Shown here piece by piece: positions 42,800 to 51,998 of a DNA stretch of 64,000 bases. The stretch lies in the NCBI RefSeq assembly GCF_030581005.1, contig NZ_JAUQSX010000003.1:248001-312000 (forward strand), given 5' to 3'. How positions within the stretch are numbered: the stretch's first letter is position 1; the number at the start of each line of letters is the position of its first letter. The translations under genes were made by a program, and so were the position numbers. Below the pieces are notes generated by a model. That model did no database searches. It was not told the origin of the DNA and saw nothing but the letters and a program-made list of their open reading frames with translations. The stretch comes from Hymenobacter mellowenesis. GTDB taxonomy: Bacteria; Bacteroidota; Bacteroidia; Cytophagales; Hymenobacteraceae.

Positions 42800-44461
42800 A
42801 TGACCAAACGCCGCCCCCTTCTCTCCATCCTGTTTGCCTCGGTCTGCGTCGCCCATTCGGCCCGCGCCCAGTACCCCACCATTCCGCCGGAGGTGCAGGC
42901 CAAAGCCGACGCCGCGCTGGCCGAGGAGGAAAAACGCTCGGATGCAGCCTGGCAAAAGGCGCAACCCATCATCGAAGCCGAAGCCAAGGCCGGCAAGCCA
43001 TTCATTCCTTGGGCCGCCAAGCCCAGCGACCTGCCGCAATCCAGTCGCCTAGCATTCCCCGGCGCGGAGGGTGGGGGAGCCCACGTTTTTGGCGGGCAGG
43101 GCGGTAAGGTGTACGTGGTGAAAAGCCTGTCCGACCGTGGCCCTGGCACTCTGCGCGAGGCGTTGGAGCAGGGCGGCGCGCGCATCATCGTGTTCAACGT
43201 GGCGGGCATCATTCGCTTGCAAACCCCCATTATTATTCGGGCGCCCTACGTCACCATTGCGGGCCAGACGGCCCCCGGCGATGGCATCTGCGTGGCCGGC
43301 GAGTCGATTTGGATTAACACCCACGACGTAGTGGTGCGCTACGTGCGCTTCCGGCGCGGGGCCACCGACGTGGCCCGGCGCGACGATGGGCTGGGCGGCA
43401 ACCCGGTAGGCAATATCTGCATCGACCACGTGTCGGCGAGTTGGGGTTTGGATGAGAACATGTCCATCTACCGCCACGTGTACCACAACCCCGAAACCGG
43501 CAAGGCCGACAAGCTGCCCACGGTGAACGTGACCATTCAAAACTCGATTTTCTCGGAGGGTTTGGATACGTATAATCACGCTTTCGGCAGTACCATTGGC
43601 GGGCTGAACAGCCTGTTTACGCGAAACCTGTGGGCCAATAATATTGCCCGCAACCCCTCGGTGGGTATGTACGGCGACTTCAACTTTGCCAACAACGTGG
43701 TGTTCAACTGGTGGAACCGCTCGGCTGACGGCGGCGACAATCACTCGGAGTACAACTTCGTGAACAACTACTACAAGCCCGGCCCCATCACGCCGGCCGG
43801 CGAGCCCATCAGCTACCGCATTCTCAAGCCCGAATCGGGCCGCGATAAGGACCAGAAAAACCTGTTCGGCAAGGCTTACGTGGCCGGCAACGTGGTGGCG
43901 GGCAACGACAAAGTGACCCAGGATAACTGGGCCGGTGGCGTGCAGGTAGAAGGCCAGCCCGATGCTGCGAAAACCGTAGCCGAAATCCGCACCGATAAGC
44001 CCTTCACGCTCCCCAACATGAACACCGTGCTGCCCGCCCAGGAGGCCTACCAGTACGTGCTGGCCAATGCCGGCTGCACCCTGCCCCGGCGCGACGCTGT
44101 GGATGCCCGCATTGTGGAAGACGTGCGCACCGGCAAAATCAGCTACGCTAAAGATGCCCAGGCTACTGTTAAAAGCCCCTACATCAAACGCCGCCTGCCC
44201 GAAGATTCCTATAAAAAAGGCATCATCACCGACCCAGCGCAGGTGGGTGGCTACCCCGATTACAAAGGCACGCCATACGCCGATGCCGACAACGACGGCA
44301 TGCCCGACAAGTGGGAAACCGCCCACGGCCTCAACCCCAAAAGCGCCGCCGATGCCACTCAGGACCGTGATAAGGACGGCTACGCCAACATCGAAGAATA
44401 CCTGAACAGCGTGGTGCCCCTGCAAAACGTGCGGCCGAATGCCGGCAAAGCCAAGTCATGA
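42800..44461 (+). CDS. Pectate lyase, PL1 family, secreted (second copy)
   Basis: 553 aa, signal peptide to AHSARAQ. Same architecture as the PL1 at 21574: helical N-terminal extension, then beta-helix beginning AFPGAEGGGAHVFGGQGGKV, GGARIIVFNVAGIIRLQTP, CIDHVSASWGLDENMSIY, ARNPSVGMYGDFNFANNVVF, and a C-terminal Ca-type motif DADNDGMPDKWETAHGL with DKDGYANIEEYLNS. The two proteins are paralogues in oppositely oriented arms of the locus. The stop codon TGA is followed at once by a family B palindrome. Confidence 0.93.
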   Translation: MTKRRPLLSILFASVCVAHSARAQYPTIPPEVQAKADAALAEEEKRSDAAWQKAQPIIEAEAKAGKPFIPWAAKPSDLPQSSRLAFPGAEGGGAHVFGGQGGKVYVVKSLSDRGPGTLREALEQGGARIIVFNVAGIIRLQTPIIIRAPYVTIAGQTAPGDGICVAGESIWINTHDVVVRYVRFRRGATDVARRDDGLGGNPVGNICIDHVSASWGLDENMSIYRHVYHNPETGKADKLPTVNVTIQNSIFSEGLDTYNHAFGSTIGGLNSLFTRNLWANNIARNPSVGMYGDFNFANNVVFNWWNRSADGGDNHSEYNFVNNYYKPGPITPAGEPISYRILKPESGRDKDQKNLFGKAYVAGNVVAGNDKVTQDNWAGGVQVEGQPDAAKTVAEIRTDKPFTLPNMNTVLPAQEAYQYVLANAGCTLPRRDAVDARIVEDVRTGKISYAKDAQATVKSPYIKRRLPEDSYKKGIITDPAQVGGYPDYKGTPYADADNDGMPDKWETAHGLNPKSAADATQDRDKDGYANIEEYLNSVVPLQNVRPNAGKAKS

Positions 44462-44537
44462 TGTAGCGTGGACTCTGCGAGTCCGCGCCTGCCTGCACGA
44501 CCTCCCCACTGCGCGGACTCGCAGAGTCCACGCTACA
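44462..44537. repeat. Long palindrome, family B
   Basis: Arms TGTAGCGTGGACTCTGCG and complement, 27 bp, perfect. Begins on the base after the PL1 stop codon and ends 9 bp before the GH140 ATG. Confidence 0.94.
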
Positions 44538-44546
44538 TTTCCCCAC

Positions 44547-45938
44547 ATGATTTCCAAAGCGCGTCTTTTCCTCCTGCTACTAACCCTTGCCGCCTTCGTT
44601 CCGGCAGCCGAGCCCACCAGCCCGCTCAAAGTATCGCCCAACGGCCGCTACCTGATGACGGGCAGCGGCAAGCCCTTTTTCTGGCTGGGCGATACCGGTT
44701 GGCTGCTCTTCAGCAAGCTCAAGCGCGAGGAGGCCGAAACCTACCTCGAAGACCGCCGCAAAAAAGGCTTCAACGTAATTCAGGTGATGGTGCTACATCA
44801 GGTGCCCATCGCCAACGTCTATGGCGACTCGGCTATGGTGCACGGCAACGTGGCCCGGCCCCTCACCACGCCCGGCAACTCGCCCACCGATGCCGCGCAG
44901 TACGACTATTGGGACCATGTCGATTACATCGTGGACCTGGCCGCTAAAAAGGGCCTTTATATGGGCATGGTGCCGGTTTGGGGTACTAATGTGAAGAATG
45001 GTAAAGTGCGCCAGGCGCAGGCTAAAGCGTACGCTACATTTCTGGCTGAGCGGTATAAAAACCGGCCCAACATCATCTGGCTGAACGGCGGCGACATTGC
45101 CGGCAGCGACTCGCTGAAGGTCTGGAACACCATTGGCGCCACCCTGAAAGCCGTGGACCCGAACCACCTCGAAACCTACCATCCGCGCGGCCGCACACAG
45201 TCGTCGGACTGGTTTCATAACGCCAGTTGGCTGGATTTCAACATGTACCAGTCGGGCCATCAGCGCTACGAGCAGGACACTGCCCGCAAGGAAAAAAACC
45301 ACTACGGCCCCGACAACTGGAAATACCAGCAGGCCGATTACGCCCTGAAACCCGCCAAGCCGAGCCTCGACGGCGAACCTTCCTACGAAGGCATTCCGCA
45401 GGGCCTACACGACATCACCCAGCCCCGCTGGACCGATGCCGACGTGCGCCGCTACGGCTACTGGTCGGTATTCGCGGGCGCGTTCGGCTACACCTACGGA
45501 CAGAATTCGGTGATGCAGATGCACAGCAGCTTCGACAAGGGCAGCGCCTACGGCTCCTCGGAGTTGTGGTCGTCGGCCATCAATGCGCCCGGCGCGGCCC
45601 AGATGCAGTATTTGAAGCAGTTGATGCTGTCGCGGCCCTACTTCGAGCGGGTGCCCGACCAGTCGCTGATTGCGGGCGCGGCTGGGGAGAAGTATAACCG
45701 CCTGTTTGCCACGCGCGGGAAGAATTACGCTTTCATATATGCCTATAATGGGCGGAACATGCAGGTGAACTTGGGCCGGATTGCCGGGGCGAAAGTGAAA
45801 GCCGCGTGGTTTAGCCCACGCGATGGAAAAACCACGGCCATTGGTACCTTCCCGAACAAAGGCACCCAGGAGTTCAACCCGCCCGGCGAGCAAAAGGATG
45901 GCAACGACTGGGTGCTCATTCTGGACTCCGTCAGCTAA
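44547..45938 (+). CDS. GH140-type apiosidase (DUF4038 family)
   Basis: Predicted to release RG-II side chains by hydrolysing the apiosyl-galacturonic acid bond. 463 aa from MISKARLFLLLLTLAAFVPA (signal peptide). Seen: DUF4038 TIM barrel opening with SPNGRYLMTGSGKPFFWLGD (30-49), DTGWLLFSKLKREEAE, IIWLNGGD with Asp183 and LDGEPSYEGI with Glu277, the two positions expected for the catalytic acids, and a C-terminal beta domain (about 375-463; collagen-binding-like fold). The family identity links the locus to RG-II, since apiose is otherwise rare in pectin. Operon with the GH43-like gene 6 bp downstream. Confidence 0.9.
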   Translation: MISKARLFLLLLTLAAFVPAAEPTSPLKVSPNGRYLMTGSGKPFFWLGDTGWLLFSKLKREEAETYLEDRRKKGFNVIQVMVLHQVPIANVYGDSAMVHGNVARPLTTPGNSPTDAAQYDYWDHVDYIVDLAAKKGLYMGMVPVWGTNVKNGKVRQAQAKAYATFLAERYKNRPNIIWLNGGDIAGSDSLKVWNTIGATLKAVDPNHLETYHPRGRTQSSDWFHNASWLDFNMYQSGHQRYEQDTARKEKNHYGPDNWKYQQADYALKPAKPSLDGEPSYEGIPQGLHDITQPRWTDADVRRYGYWSVFAGAFGYTYGQNSVMQMHSSFDKGSAYGSSELWSSAINAPGAAQMQYLKQLMLSRPYFERVPDQSLIAGAAGEKYNRLFATRGKNYAFIYAYNGRNMQVNLGRIAGAKVKAAWFSPRDGKTTAIGTFPNKGTQEFNPPGEQKDGNDWVLILDSVS

Positions 45939-45944
45939 AGCATT

Positions 45945-46910
45945 GTGCGTAAAAAAATATCCCAATCCCTCCTGATACTGAGCGGCGCCACGCTGCTGAG
46001 CTCCTGCGCCAAAGAGGCGTACCTGTTCACCTCCTTCCGCGAGCCGGCCACCGACGGCCTGCACCTGCTCTACAGTTACGACGGCTACAAATGGAAGGAC
46101 CTGAACAAGTCGTTCCTGACGCCCCAGGTCGGGCCCAGCAAGCTCATGCGCGACCCCAGCATCACGCAGGGGCCAGACGGCACCTACCACCTCGTCTGGA
46201 CCTGCGGCTGGAAAGGCGATAAGGGCTTCGGCTACGCCAGCTCCAAGGATTTGGTGCATTGGTCGGAGCAGCGTTTCATCGACGTGATGAGCCACGAGCC
46301 CAGCACGGTGAACGTGTGGGCCCCTGAAATCTTCTTCGACCCGCCCACCCAGCAGTTCCTCATTGTGTGGGCCAGCACCATCCCGCTGCGCTTCCCCAAA
46401 GGACAGGAAGAAGAGGACAACAACCACCGCCTCTACTACACCACCACCAAAGATTTCCAAACCTTCGCACCCACCCGCCTCTACCTCGACCCCGGTTTCA
46501 GCGTCATCGATTCGGAAGTGCTGCGGCGCGGCGTCGATGATTACGTGCTGGTGGTGAAGGACAACACCCGGCCCGAGCGCAACATTAAAGTGGCTTTCGG
46601 TCCCACCGCCACCGGCCCATTTCTGAAAGTATCAGAGCCCTTCACGGCCAATTTCACCGAAGGCCCCAGCGTGGCCAAGCTGCCGCACAACCAATGGCTG
46701 ATTTACTATGACGCCTACCGCGAGAAGAAGTACGGCGCGGTCAAAACTTCCGATTTCAAAACCTTCACCGATGTATCAGCCAAGGTGAGCGTGCCCGTCG
46801 GCCACAAGCACGGCACCATCTTCATAGTGCCGCGCAAGACGCTTAAGAATCTGCTGCAAACCGCGCCAGCAGGGGCGGCGGGTGCCACTTCAGCTACTGG
46901 AAAACCATGA
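45945..46910 (+). CDS. GH43-like five-bladed propeller lipoprotein
   Basis: 321 aa, GTG start 6 bp after the GH140 stop. Lipoprotein signal with lipobox LLSSC, so probably outer-membrane anchored. Five-bladed propeller of the GH43/GH117 type: MRDPSITQGPDGTYHLVWTC, EPSTVNVWAPEIFFD, FSVIDSEVLRRGVDDYVLVV, FTEGPSVAKLPHNQWLIYYD. The Asp of RDPS and acids in APEIF and TEGPS are candidate catalytic residues. Likely removes an arabinose- or galactose-type residue from the glycan; exact sugar unknown. Overlaps the next gene by 4 bp (ATGA), so translation is coupled. Confidence 0.82.
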   Translation: MRKKISQSLLILSGATLLSSCAKEAYLFTSFREPATDGLHLLYSYDGYKWKDLNKSFLTPQVGPSKLMRDPSITQGPDGTYHLVWTCGWKGDKGFGYASSKDLVHWSEQRFIDVMSHEPSTVNVWAPEIFFDPPTQQFLIVWASTIPLRFPKGQEEEDNNHRLYYTTTKDFQTFAPTRLYLDPGFSVIDSEVLRRGVDDYVLVVKDNTRPERNIKVAFGPTATGPFLKVSEPFTANFTEGPSVAKLPHNQWLIYYDAYREKKYGAVKTSDFKTFTDVSAKVSVPVGHKHGTIFIVPRKTLKNLLQTAPAGAAGATSATGKP

Positions 46911-48871
46911 GTAAAAATCAATTGCTGGCAGGATGTAGCGTGGACTCTGCGAGTCCGCGCACGGTCGAACGGCTTGGCAAGGCGCGGACTCGCAGAGTCC
47001 ACGCTACAGTGCTGGCGGCGTTGCTCCCAGCCCTCGGCGCCCAAGCTCAAACCGCGCCCGAAACCATCCGCTACACCGGCACTACGCTCAGCAACGTGGA
47101 CTACCACCACGGTCAACTGCGGCCGGCCATCGGCACGCACGCCCGGCAGGTGCTGCGCGCCAACCGCGAGCACCCCGACGCTGCTAACGGCGAGGGCTGG
47201 ACCTACAACCACGCCCCCATGTTGGCTTATTGGAACGGGCAATTCTACTATCAATACCTCAGCAACCCGGTGGGCGAGCACGTGCCGCCCGGCCGCACGC
47301 TGCTGATGACCTCGAAGGACGGCAAAGCCTGGACCAACCCGACGGTCATTTTTCCGCCCTACAAAATCCCCGACGGCACTACCAAAGAAGGCCACCCCGG
47401 CAAAGTCGCCAAGGACCTTTATGCCGTAATGCACCAGCGTATCGGCTTCTACACGTCGAAGAAAGGCCGGTTGCTTACCCTTGGCTATTACGGGATTGTC
47501 ATCGAGCCGCACGACGACCCGAACGACGGCCACGGCATCGGCCGGGTGGTGCGCGAGGTACTGCCCGGCGGCAAGTTTGGCCCGATTTACTTCCTGCGGA
47601 ATAACGCCTCCTGGGACAAGTCGAAATCGACCTACCCCTTCTACACCACCAGCAAAGACAAAGGCTTCGTGGCCGCCTGCGAGGAAATCCTGGCCAATCC
47701 GCTGATGATGCAGCAGATGGTAGAAGAACAGGACCGCCAGGACCCCTTGATTCCCATCAAAAAGGACTACAAGGCCTTCAGCTATTACCACTTGCCCGAT
47801 GGGCAGCGCGTGGTGGGCCTCTGGAAGCACGCCCTCACCACCATCAGCCCCGACGGCGGCAAAACCTGGCCCAACCCGGTCATCCGCGCCCCGCACTTCG
47901 TGAACAGCAACGCCAAAATCTGGGGCCAGCGCACCACCGACGGCCGCTACGCCACGGTGTACAATCCCTCAGAATTCCGCTGGCCGCTGAGCATCTCGAC
48001 CAGCGAAAACGGCCTCGACTACACCGACCTCTGGCTGGTGCACGGCGAGATAACGCCCATGCGTTACGGCGGTGCCTACAAAAGCTACGGCCCGCAATAC
48101 GTACGCGGCATCCAGGAAGGCGACGGCATCCCGCCCGATAAAAACCTCTGGGTGACCTACAGCGTGAACAAGGAAGACTTGTGGATTGCCTCGGTGCCCG
48201 TGCCAGTGCGCGCCACCGCCACCGCGCCCGCCAACGATGACTTCACCCAACTCCCCGCTGGCCAGGAATTGACTAACTGGAATACCTACAGTCTGGTGCA
48301 AGCCCCCGTCGAAATCGGCAAGCTACCCGATGGTACCAAGGCCCTCGTCTTCAAAGACTCCGATAAATTCGACTACGCCAAGGCCGAGCGCATCATCCCG
48401 AACGCCAAAAAGTTGACGGCTGAGTTCTCGGTAGTCCCCGCCCAAAACGACAAGGGCCTGCTGCAAATTGAGTTTCAAGACATCAAAGGCTCACCGGCCG
48501 TGCAACTGACCTTCGATGCCGAGGGAAACTTCCGCAACAAAGCCGGCTCGCGTTTCAAGAACATGACGAAGTACGTTGCCGGTCAACAGTATGATGTGAA
48601 GGTGGCGCTCGATGTCGATACTCGCTCCTACACCGTGGCTATCAATGGCAAGCCATCCGGGACGTTCATTTTCTATGCCCCGGTGGCCTCGTTCGAGCGC
48701 ATCATGTTCCGCACCGGCGAGGCCCGCCACTTCCCCACGCCCGATACCCCGGCCGACCAAGAGTATGACCTGCCGAAAGCAGGCGACTCGGAGCCGGAGG
48801 CCGTGTTCTATCTGAAGACATTGAAAACATCCATGCCTGACGCGGCTGCGAAAGGACTGGGCGCTAATTGA
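46907..48871 (+). CDS. Sialidase-fold propeller plus LamG-like domain, secreted glycosidase candidate
   Basis: 654 aa. Propeller (about 60-440) with repeats such as NHAPMLAYWNGQFYYQYLS, LLMTSKDGKAWTNP, TTISPDGGKTWPNPV (Asp-box-like), ISTSENGLDYTDLW, KNLWVTYSVNKEDLW; then a concanavalin-type beta-sandwich (about 450-640; AEFSVVPAQNDKGLLQIEF, YTVAINGKPSG). Could act on a keto-sugar (Kdo, Dha) or uronic acid of RG-II; not proven. The signal peptide is interrupted by a 75-bp in-frame palindrome: MSKNQLLAGC, then a 25-residue insert, then VLAALLPALGAQAQ. Confidence 0.75.
   Translation: MSKNQLLAGCSVDSASPRTVERLGKARTRRVHATVLAALLPALGAQAQTAPETIRYTGTTLSNVDYHHGQLRPAIGTHARQVLRANREHPDAANGEGWTYNHAPMLAYWNGQFYYQYLSNPVGEHVPPGRTLLMTSKDGKAWTNPTVIFPPYKIPDGTTKEGHPGKVAKDLYAVMHQRIGFYTSKKGRLLTLGYYGIVIEPHDDPNDGHGIGRVVREVLPGGKFGPIYFLRNNASWDKSKSTYPFYTTSKDKGFVAACEEILANPLMMQQMVEEQDRQDPLIPIKKDYKAFSYYHLPDGQRVVGLWKHALTTISPDGGKTWPNPVIRAPHFVNSNAKIWGQRTTDGRYATVYNPSEFRWPLSISTSENGLDYTDLWLVHGEITPMRYGGAYKSYGPQYVRGIQEGDGIPPDKNLWVTYSVNKEDLWIASVPVPVRATATAPANDDFTQLPAGQELTNWNTYSLVQAPVEIGKLPDGTKALVFKDSDKFDYAKAERIIPNAKKLTAEFSVVPAQNDKGLLQIEFQDIKGSPAVQLTFDAEGNFRNKAGSRFKNMTKYVAGQQYDVKVALDVDTRSYTVAINGKPSGTFIFYAPVASFERIMFRTGEARHFPTPDTPADQEYDLPKAGDSEPEAVFYLKTLKTSMPDAAAKGLGAN
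46934..47008. repeat. Family B palindrome inserted in frame in a coding sequence
   Basis: Arms TGTAGCGTGGACTCTGCG and complement, 27 bp, perfect. Exactly 75 bp, so the reading frame is kept; encodes CSVDSASPR...ARTRRVHA within the signal peptide. Confidence 0.95.
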
Positions 48872-48893
48872 GCGAGTAGAACGATGTATAGAC

Positions 48894-48986
48894 GCGACAC
48901 TTCGCGTCTCCTCGTTGAACGGCCCAGGTGCCGCAGTCCAAACTACATCAGCAACGATTGAGACGCGAAGTGTCGCGTCTCTACAT
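48894..48986. repeat. Long palindrome, family D
   Basis: Arms TAGACGCGACACTTCGCG and complement, followed by CTCGTTGAAC. Between the propeller/LamG gene and GH2; ends 10 bp before the chosen GH2 start. Confidence 0.92.
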
Positions 48987-48996
48987 ATCATACCGC

Positions 48997-51837
48997 ATGC
49001 CCTCACGATTATCCAAGGTTGCTAAACTTGTCGCACTGTTGCTTTTGCTGTTGCCTTTTACGCACGCTCACGCCCAGCGCACCGAAACCCAACTGCTTTC
49101 CGGCACCGGCAGCGACCACACTGTGAAGTGGCAGTTCTTCTGCACCGCCGGGCGCAACTCGGGCAAGTGGACCACCATCCCCGTCCCCTCCAACTGGGAA
49201 TTGCAAGGCTTCGGCAAATACAACTACGGGCATAACAAAGACACTACCCGCGGCAAGGAAAGCGGCCTCTACAAGTACCAATTCAAGGTGCCGGCCAACT
49301 GGCAGGGCAAGGTGGTGAACATCGTCTTCGACGGCGCGATGACGGATACCGAGGTGAAAATCAACGGCCAATCGGCTGGCGCTGTTCACCAAGGCTCGTA
49401 CTACCGCTTCAAGTACGACATCAGCAAGCTACTGCAATACGGCAAAACCAACCTACTCGAAGCCAAAGTCAGCAAGCACTCGGCCAACGAATCGGTGAAC
49501 GATGCCGAGCGGCGCGGTGACTTCTGGATTTTCGGCGGCATCTTCCGGCCTGTCTTTCTGGAGGCGCTGCCGGCCGCGCACATCAGCCGCGTGGCGCTGG
49601 ATGCGCGGGCCGATGGCAGTTTCAAGGCTGACGTGTACGCGGGCGGCGCGGCGGCCGATGAGGTCGTGGGTCAGCTCTACACCCTGGCCGGGCAGAAAGT
49701 AGGAGGGGAGTTTCGCGCCTCGGTGATGGCTGGCGGTGCGCCAACCCGCTTGCAAACCAGCATTCCCAACCCCCAACTCTGGACCCCCGAAACGCCCAAC
49801 CGCTATCGTTTAGCCCTTACCCTGCGCAAGGGCGGTCAAACGGTACACACCCTCAGCCAGCGCTTCGGCTTCCGCACCGTGGAGCTGCGCGAACGTGAGG
49901 GCTATTACGTCAACGGCGTGAAAATCAAGTTTAAGGGCGTGAACCGGCACTCGTTCTGGCCCAGCTCGGGCCGCGCTACTAGCAAGGCGCTGAGCATAAT
50001 GGACGTAAACCTGATGAAGGACATGAACATGAACGCCGTGCGCATGTCGCACTACCCGCCCGACGACCATTTCCTAGAAGCCTGCGACTCGCTCGGCCTC
50101 TTCGTGTTCGATGAGCTGGCCGGCTGGCACGCCACCTACAACACGCCCACTGGCACCAAGCTCAGCGAGGAAATGGTGACCAAGGACGAAACCCACCCCA
50201 GCATCATCGGCTGGATAAACGGTAATGAGGGCGGCCACAACTTCGACCTCGACCCCGTGCTCGACCGCCTCGACCTGCAAAAGCGCCCCGTGGTGCACGC
50301 CTGGCAGGTATTCCGTGGGACAGACACCCAGCACTACATCAACTACGACTACGGCAACGGCACCCACCTGCACGGCCACAACGTGGTGTTCCCCACCGAA
50401 TTCCTGCACGGCCTCTACGACGGCGGCCACGGCGCGGGCCTCGAAGATTACTGGGAGCAAATGTGGCGCGAGCCGCTCTCGGCCGGCGGCTTCCTCTGGG
50501 ACTTCTCCGACGCTGCCGTGGTCCGCACCGACAAAGGCGGCATCCTCGACACCGACGGCGACCACGGCCCCGACGGCATCGTGGGCCCCTACCGCGAGAA
50601 GGAAGGCAGCTTCTTCACCATCAAGGAAGTATGGAGCCCCGTCTTCTTCGAACGCCGCGAAATCACGCCCGCCTTCGACGGCACGTTCCGCATCCAGAAC
50701 CGCTTCACCTACACCAACCTGAGCGCCTGCAAATTCACCTGGAAGCTGGCCCAACTACCCGCGCCCGGCAGCAGCGCCGCACCCACCGCGCGCACCGGTA
50801 GCATCGCCGCGCCCAGCATCGCGCCCACCGAATTCGGCCCGCTCAAGCTGAGCCTGCCCGCCGACTGGGCACAGGCCGATGTGCTCTACATCACCGCCAC
50901 CGACCCTACCGGCCGCGAAATCTACACCTGGAGCTGGCCCATTGCCCGCCCCGCGCAAGTGGCCCAGCGACTGGCCGTTACCACCGGCTCCGGCACGGCC
51001 ACCCTCACCGAAACCGATTCGCTCTACACCGCCAGCGCCCACGGTGTCACGCTCACCTTCAGCCGCAAAACCGGCCTGCTGCGCCAGGTACGCAACGCCA
51101 AAGGCCTCATCCCGCTCACCAACGGCCCCGTGCTGGCCGAGGGCGAAGCCGCTTTCGAAGGCCTCACCCAGCACCAGGACGGCGCCAACGTGGTCATTGA
51201 TGCGAAGTTTGGCAAAGCCAGCCGCTACCAGTCGCTGCAATGGACGGTGTACCCCTCCGGCTGGGTCCGCATGACCGCCAAGTACTTCCCCAAAGACTAC
51301 GATTTTGCTCTGGCCGGCCTCAGCTTCAGCTACCCCGAAAAGGAGGTAAAAGGCATCCAGTGGCGCGGCGATGGCCCCTACCGCGTCTGGAAAGACCGCC
51401 TGAAAGGCACCAACCTAGGCGTCTGGACCAAGGCCTACAACAACACCAGCACCGGCGAGCCCGACGGCACCAAGAGCCCGCTCTACCCCGAATTCAAGGG
51501 ATACTACTCTAATTTTTACTGGCTCACGCTCCAAACCACCGGCCAGCCCCTCACCATCCTCTGCGACCAGGAAGACGTGTACCTGCGCCTCTTTACGCCC
51601 CGCTTCGCCGCTAAGCCCTACAACACGGCCCCGGCTTTCCCCAGCGGCAACCTCTCGTTCATGCACGGCATCACGCCCATCGGTACCAAGTCGCAAAAAG
51701 CCGAAAACATGGGCCCCATGGGCAAAACCAACATGTATTACGACTACAGCAAAGACCCCTCGTACGCCAAGGAAATCACGCTGTACTTCGATTTCTCGGG
51801 CGATAATGCGCCGGCTCCGGCAGCCGGTAAGCGGTAG
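48997..51837 (+). CDS. GH2-family beta-glycosidase, secreted
   Basis: 946 aa from MPSRLSKVAKLVALLLLLLP (signal peptide to AHAQ). Seen: jelly-roll N-domain (WTTIPVPSNWELQGFG, VFDGAMTDTEVKINGQSAG), Ig domain, TIM barrel opening YVNGVKIKFKGVNRHSFWP, acid/base Glu in GWINGNEGGH (about 409), candidate nucleophile Glu in FPTEFLHG (about 468), then Ig and a beta-galactosidase small-chain-like C-domain (about 690-946) with WTKAYNNTSTGEPDG. Likely beta-galactosidase or beta-glucuronidase on pectin. A palindrome precedes the start; an upstream ATG at 48928 falls inside it and is rejected. Confidence 0.9.
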   Translation: MPSRLSKVAKLVALLLLLLPFTHAHAQRTETQLLSGTGSDHTVKWQFFCTAGRNSGKWTTIPVPSNWELQGFGKYNYGHNKDTTRGKESGLYKYQFKVPANWQGKVVNIVFDGAMTDTEVKINGQSAGAVHQGSYYRFKYDISKLLQYGKTNLLEAKVSKHSANESVNDAERRGDFWIFGGIFRPVFLEALPAAHISRVALDARADGSFKADVYAGGAAADEVVGQLYTLAGQKVGGEFRASVMAGGAPTRLQTSIPNPQLWTPETPNRYRLALTLRKGGQTVHTLSQRFGFRTVELREREGYYVNGVKIKFKGVNRHSFWPSSGRATSKALSIMDVNLMKDMNMNAVRMSHYPPDDHFLEACDSLGLFVFDELAGWHATYNTPTGTKLSEEMVTKDETHPSIIGWINGNEGGHNFDLDPVLDRLDLQKRPVVHAWQVFRGTDTQHYINYDYGNGTHLHGHNVVFPTEFLHGLYDGGHGAGLEDYWEQMWREPLSAGGFLWDFSDAAVVRTDKGGILDTDGDHGPDGIVGPYREKEGSFFTIKEVWSPVFFERREITPAFDGTFRIQNRFTYTNLSACKFTWKLAQLPAPGSSAAPTARTGSIAAPSIAPTEFGPLKLSLPADWAQADVLYITATDPTGREIYTWSWPIARPAQVAQRLAVTTGSGTATLTETDSLYTASAHGVTLTFSRKTGLLRQVRNAKGLIPLTNGPVLAEGEAAFEGLTQHQDGANVVIDAKFGKASRYQSLQWTVYPSGWVRMTAKYFPKDYDFALAGLSFSYPEKEVKGIQWRGDGPYRVWKDRLKGTNLGVWTKAYNNTSTGEPDGTKSPLYPEFKGYYSNFYWLTLQTTGQPLTILCDQEDVYLRLFTPRFAAKPYNTAPAFPSGNLSFMHGITPIGTKSQKAENMGPMGKTNMYYDYSKDPSYAKEITLYFDFSGDNAPAPAAGKR

Positions 51838-51860
51838 GAGGGCAGTCACCACCTCAGAAC

Positions 51861-51960
51861 GGTCATGCTGAGCGCAGCCGAAGCATCTCGCGTGCAGCAG
51901 TAAACCCGGCGTCAGGATTAGTAATGCGGTAGAGATGCTTCGGCTGCGCTCAGCATGACC
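51861..51960. repeat. Long palindrome, family A
   Basis: Arms GGTCATGCTGAGCGCAGCCG and complement, about 28 bp; between GH2 and the acyltransferase gene. Confidence 0.92.
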
Positions 51961-51998
51961 GGCTGTATATTGCCAGCCGTCCCTTCCCACCCGCCCGC

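Noticed and set aside
43049..44425. 458-codon minus-strand open frame
   Set aside because: Antisense shadow of the second PL1 gene.
44439..44546. Upstream in-frame ATG of the GH140 gene (36 extra codons)
   Set aside because: The extension is encoded by a family B palindrome and overlaps the PL1 stop; the later ATG begins a proper signal peptide.
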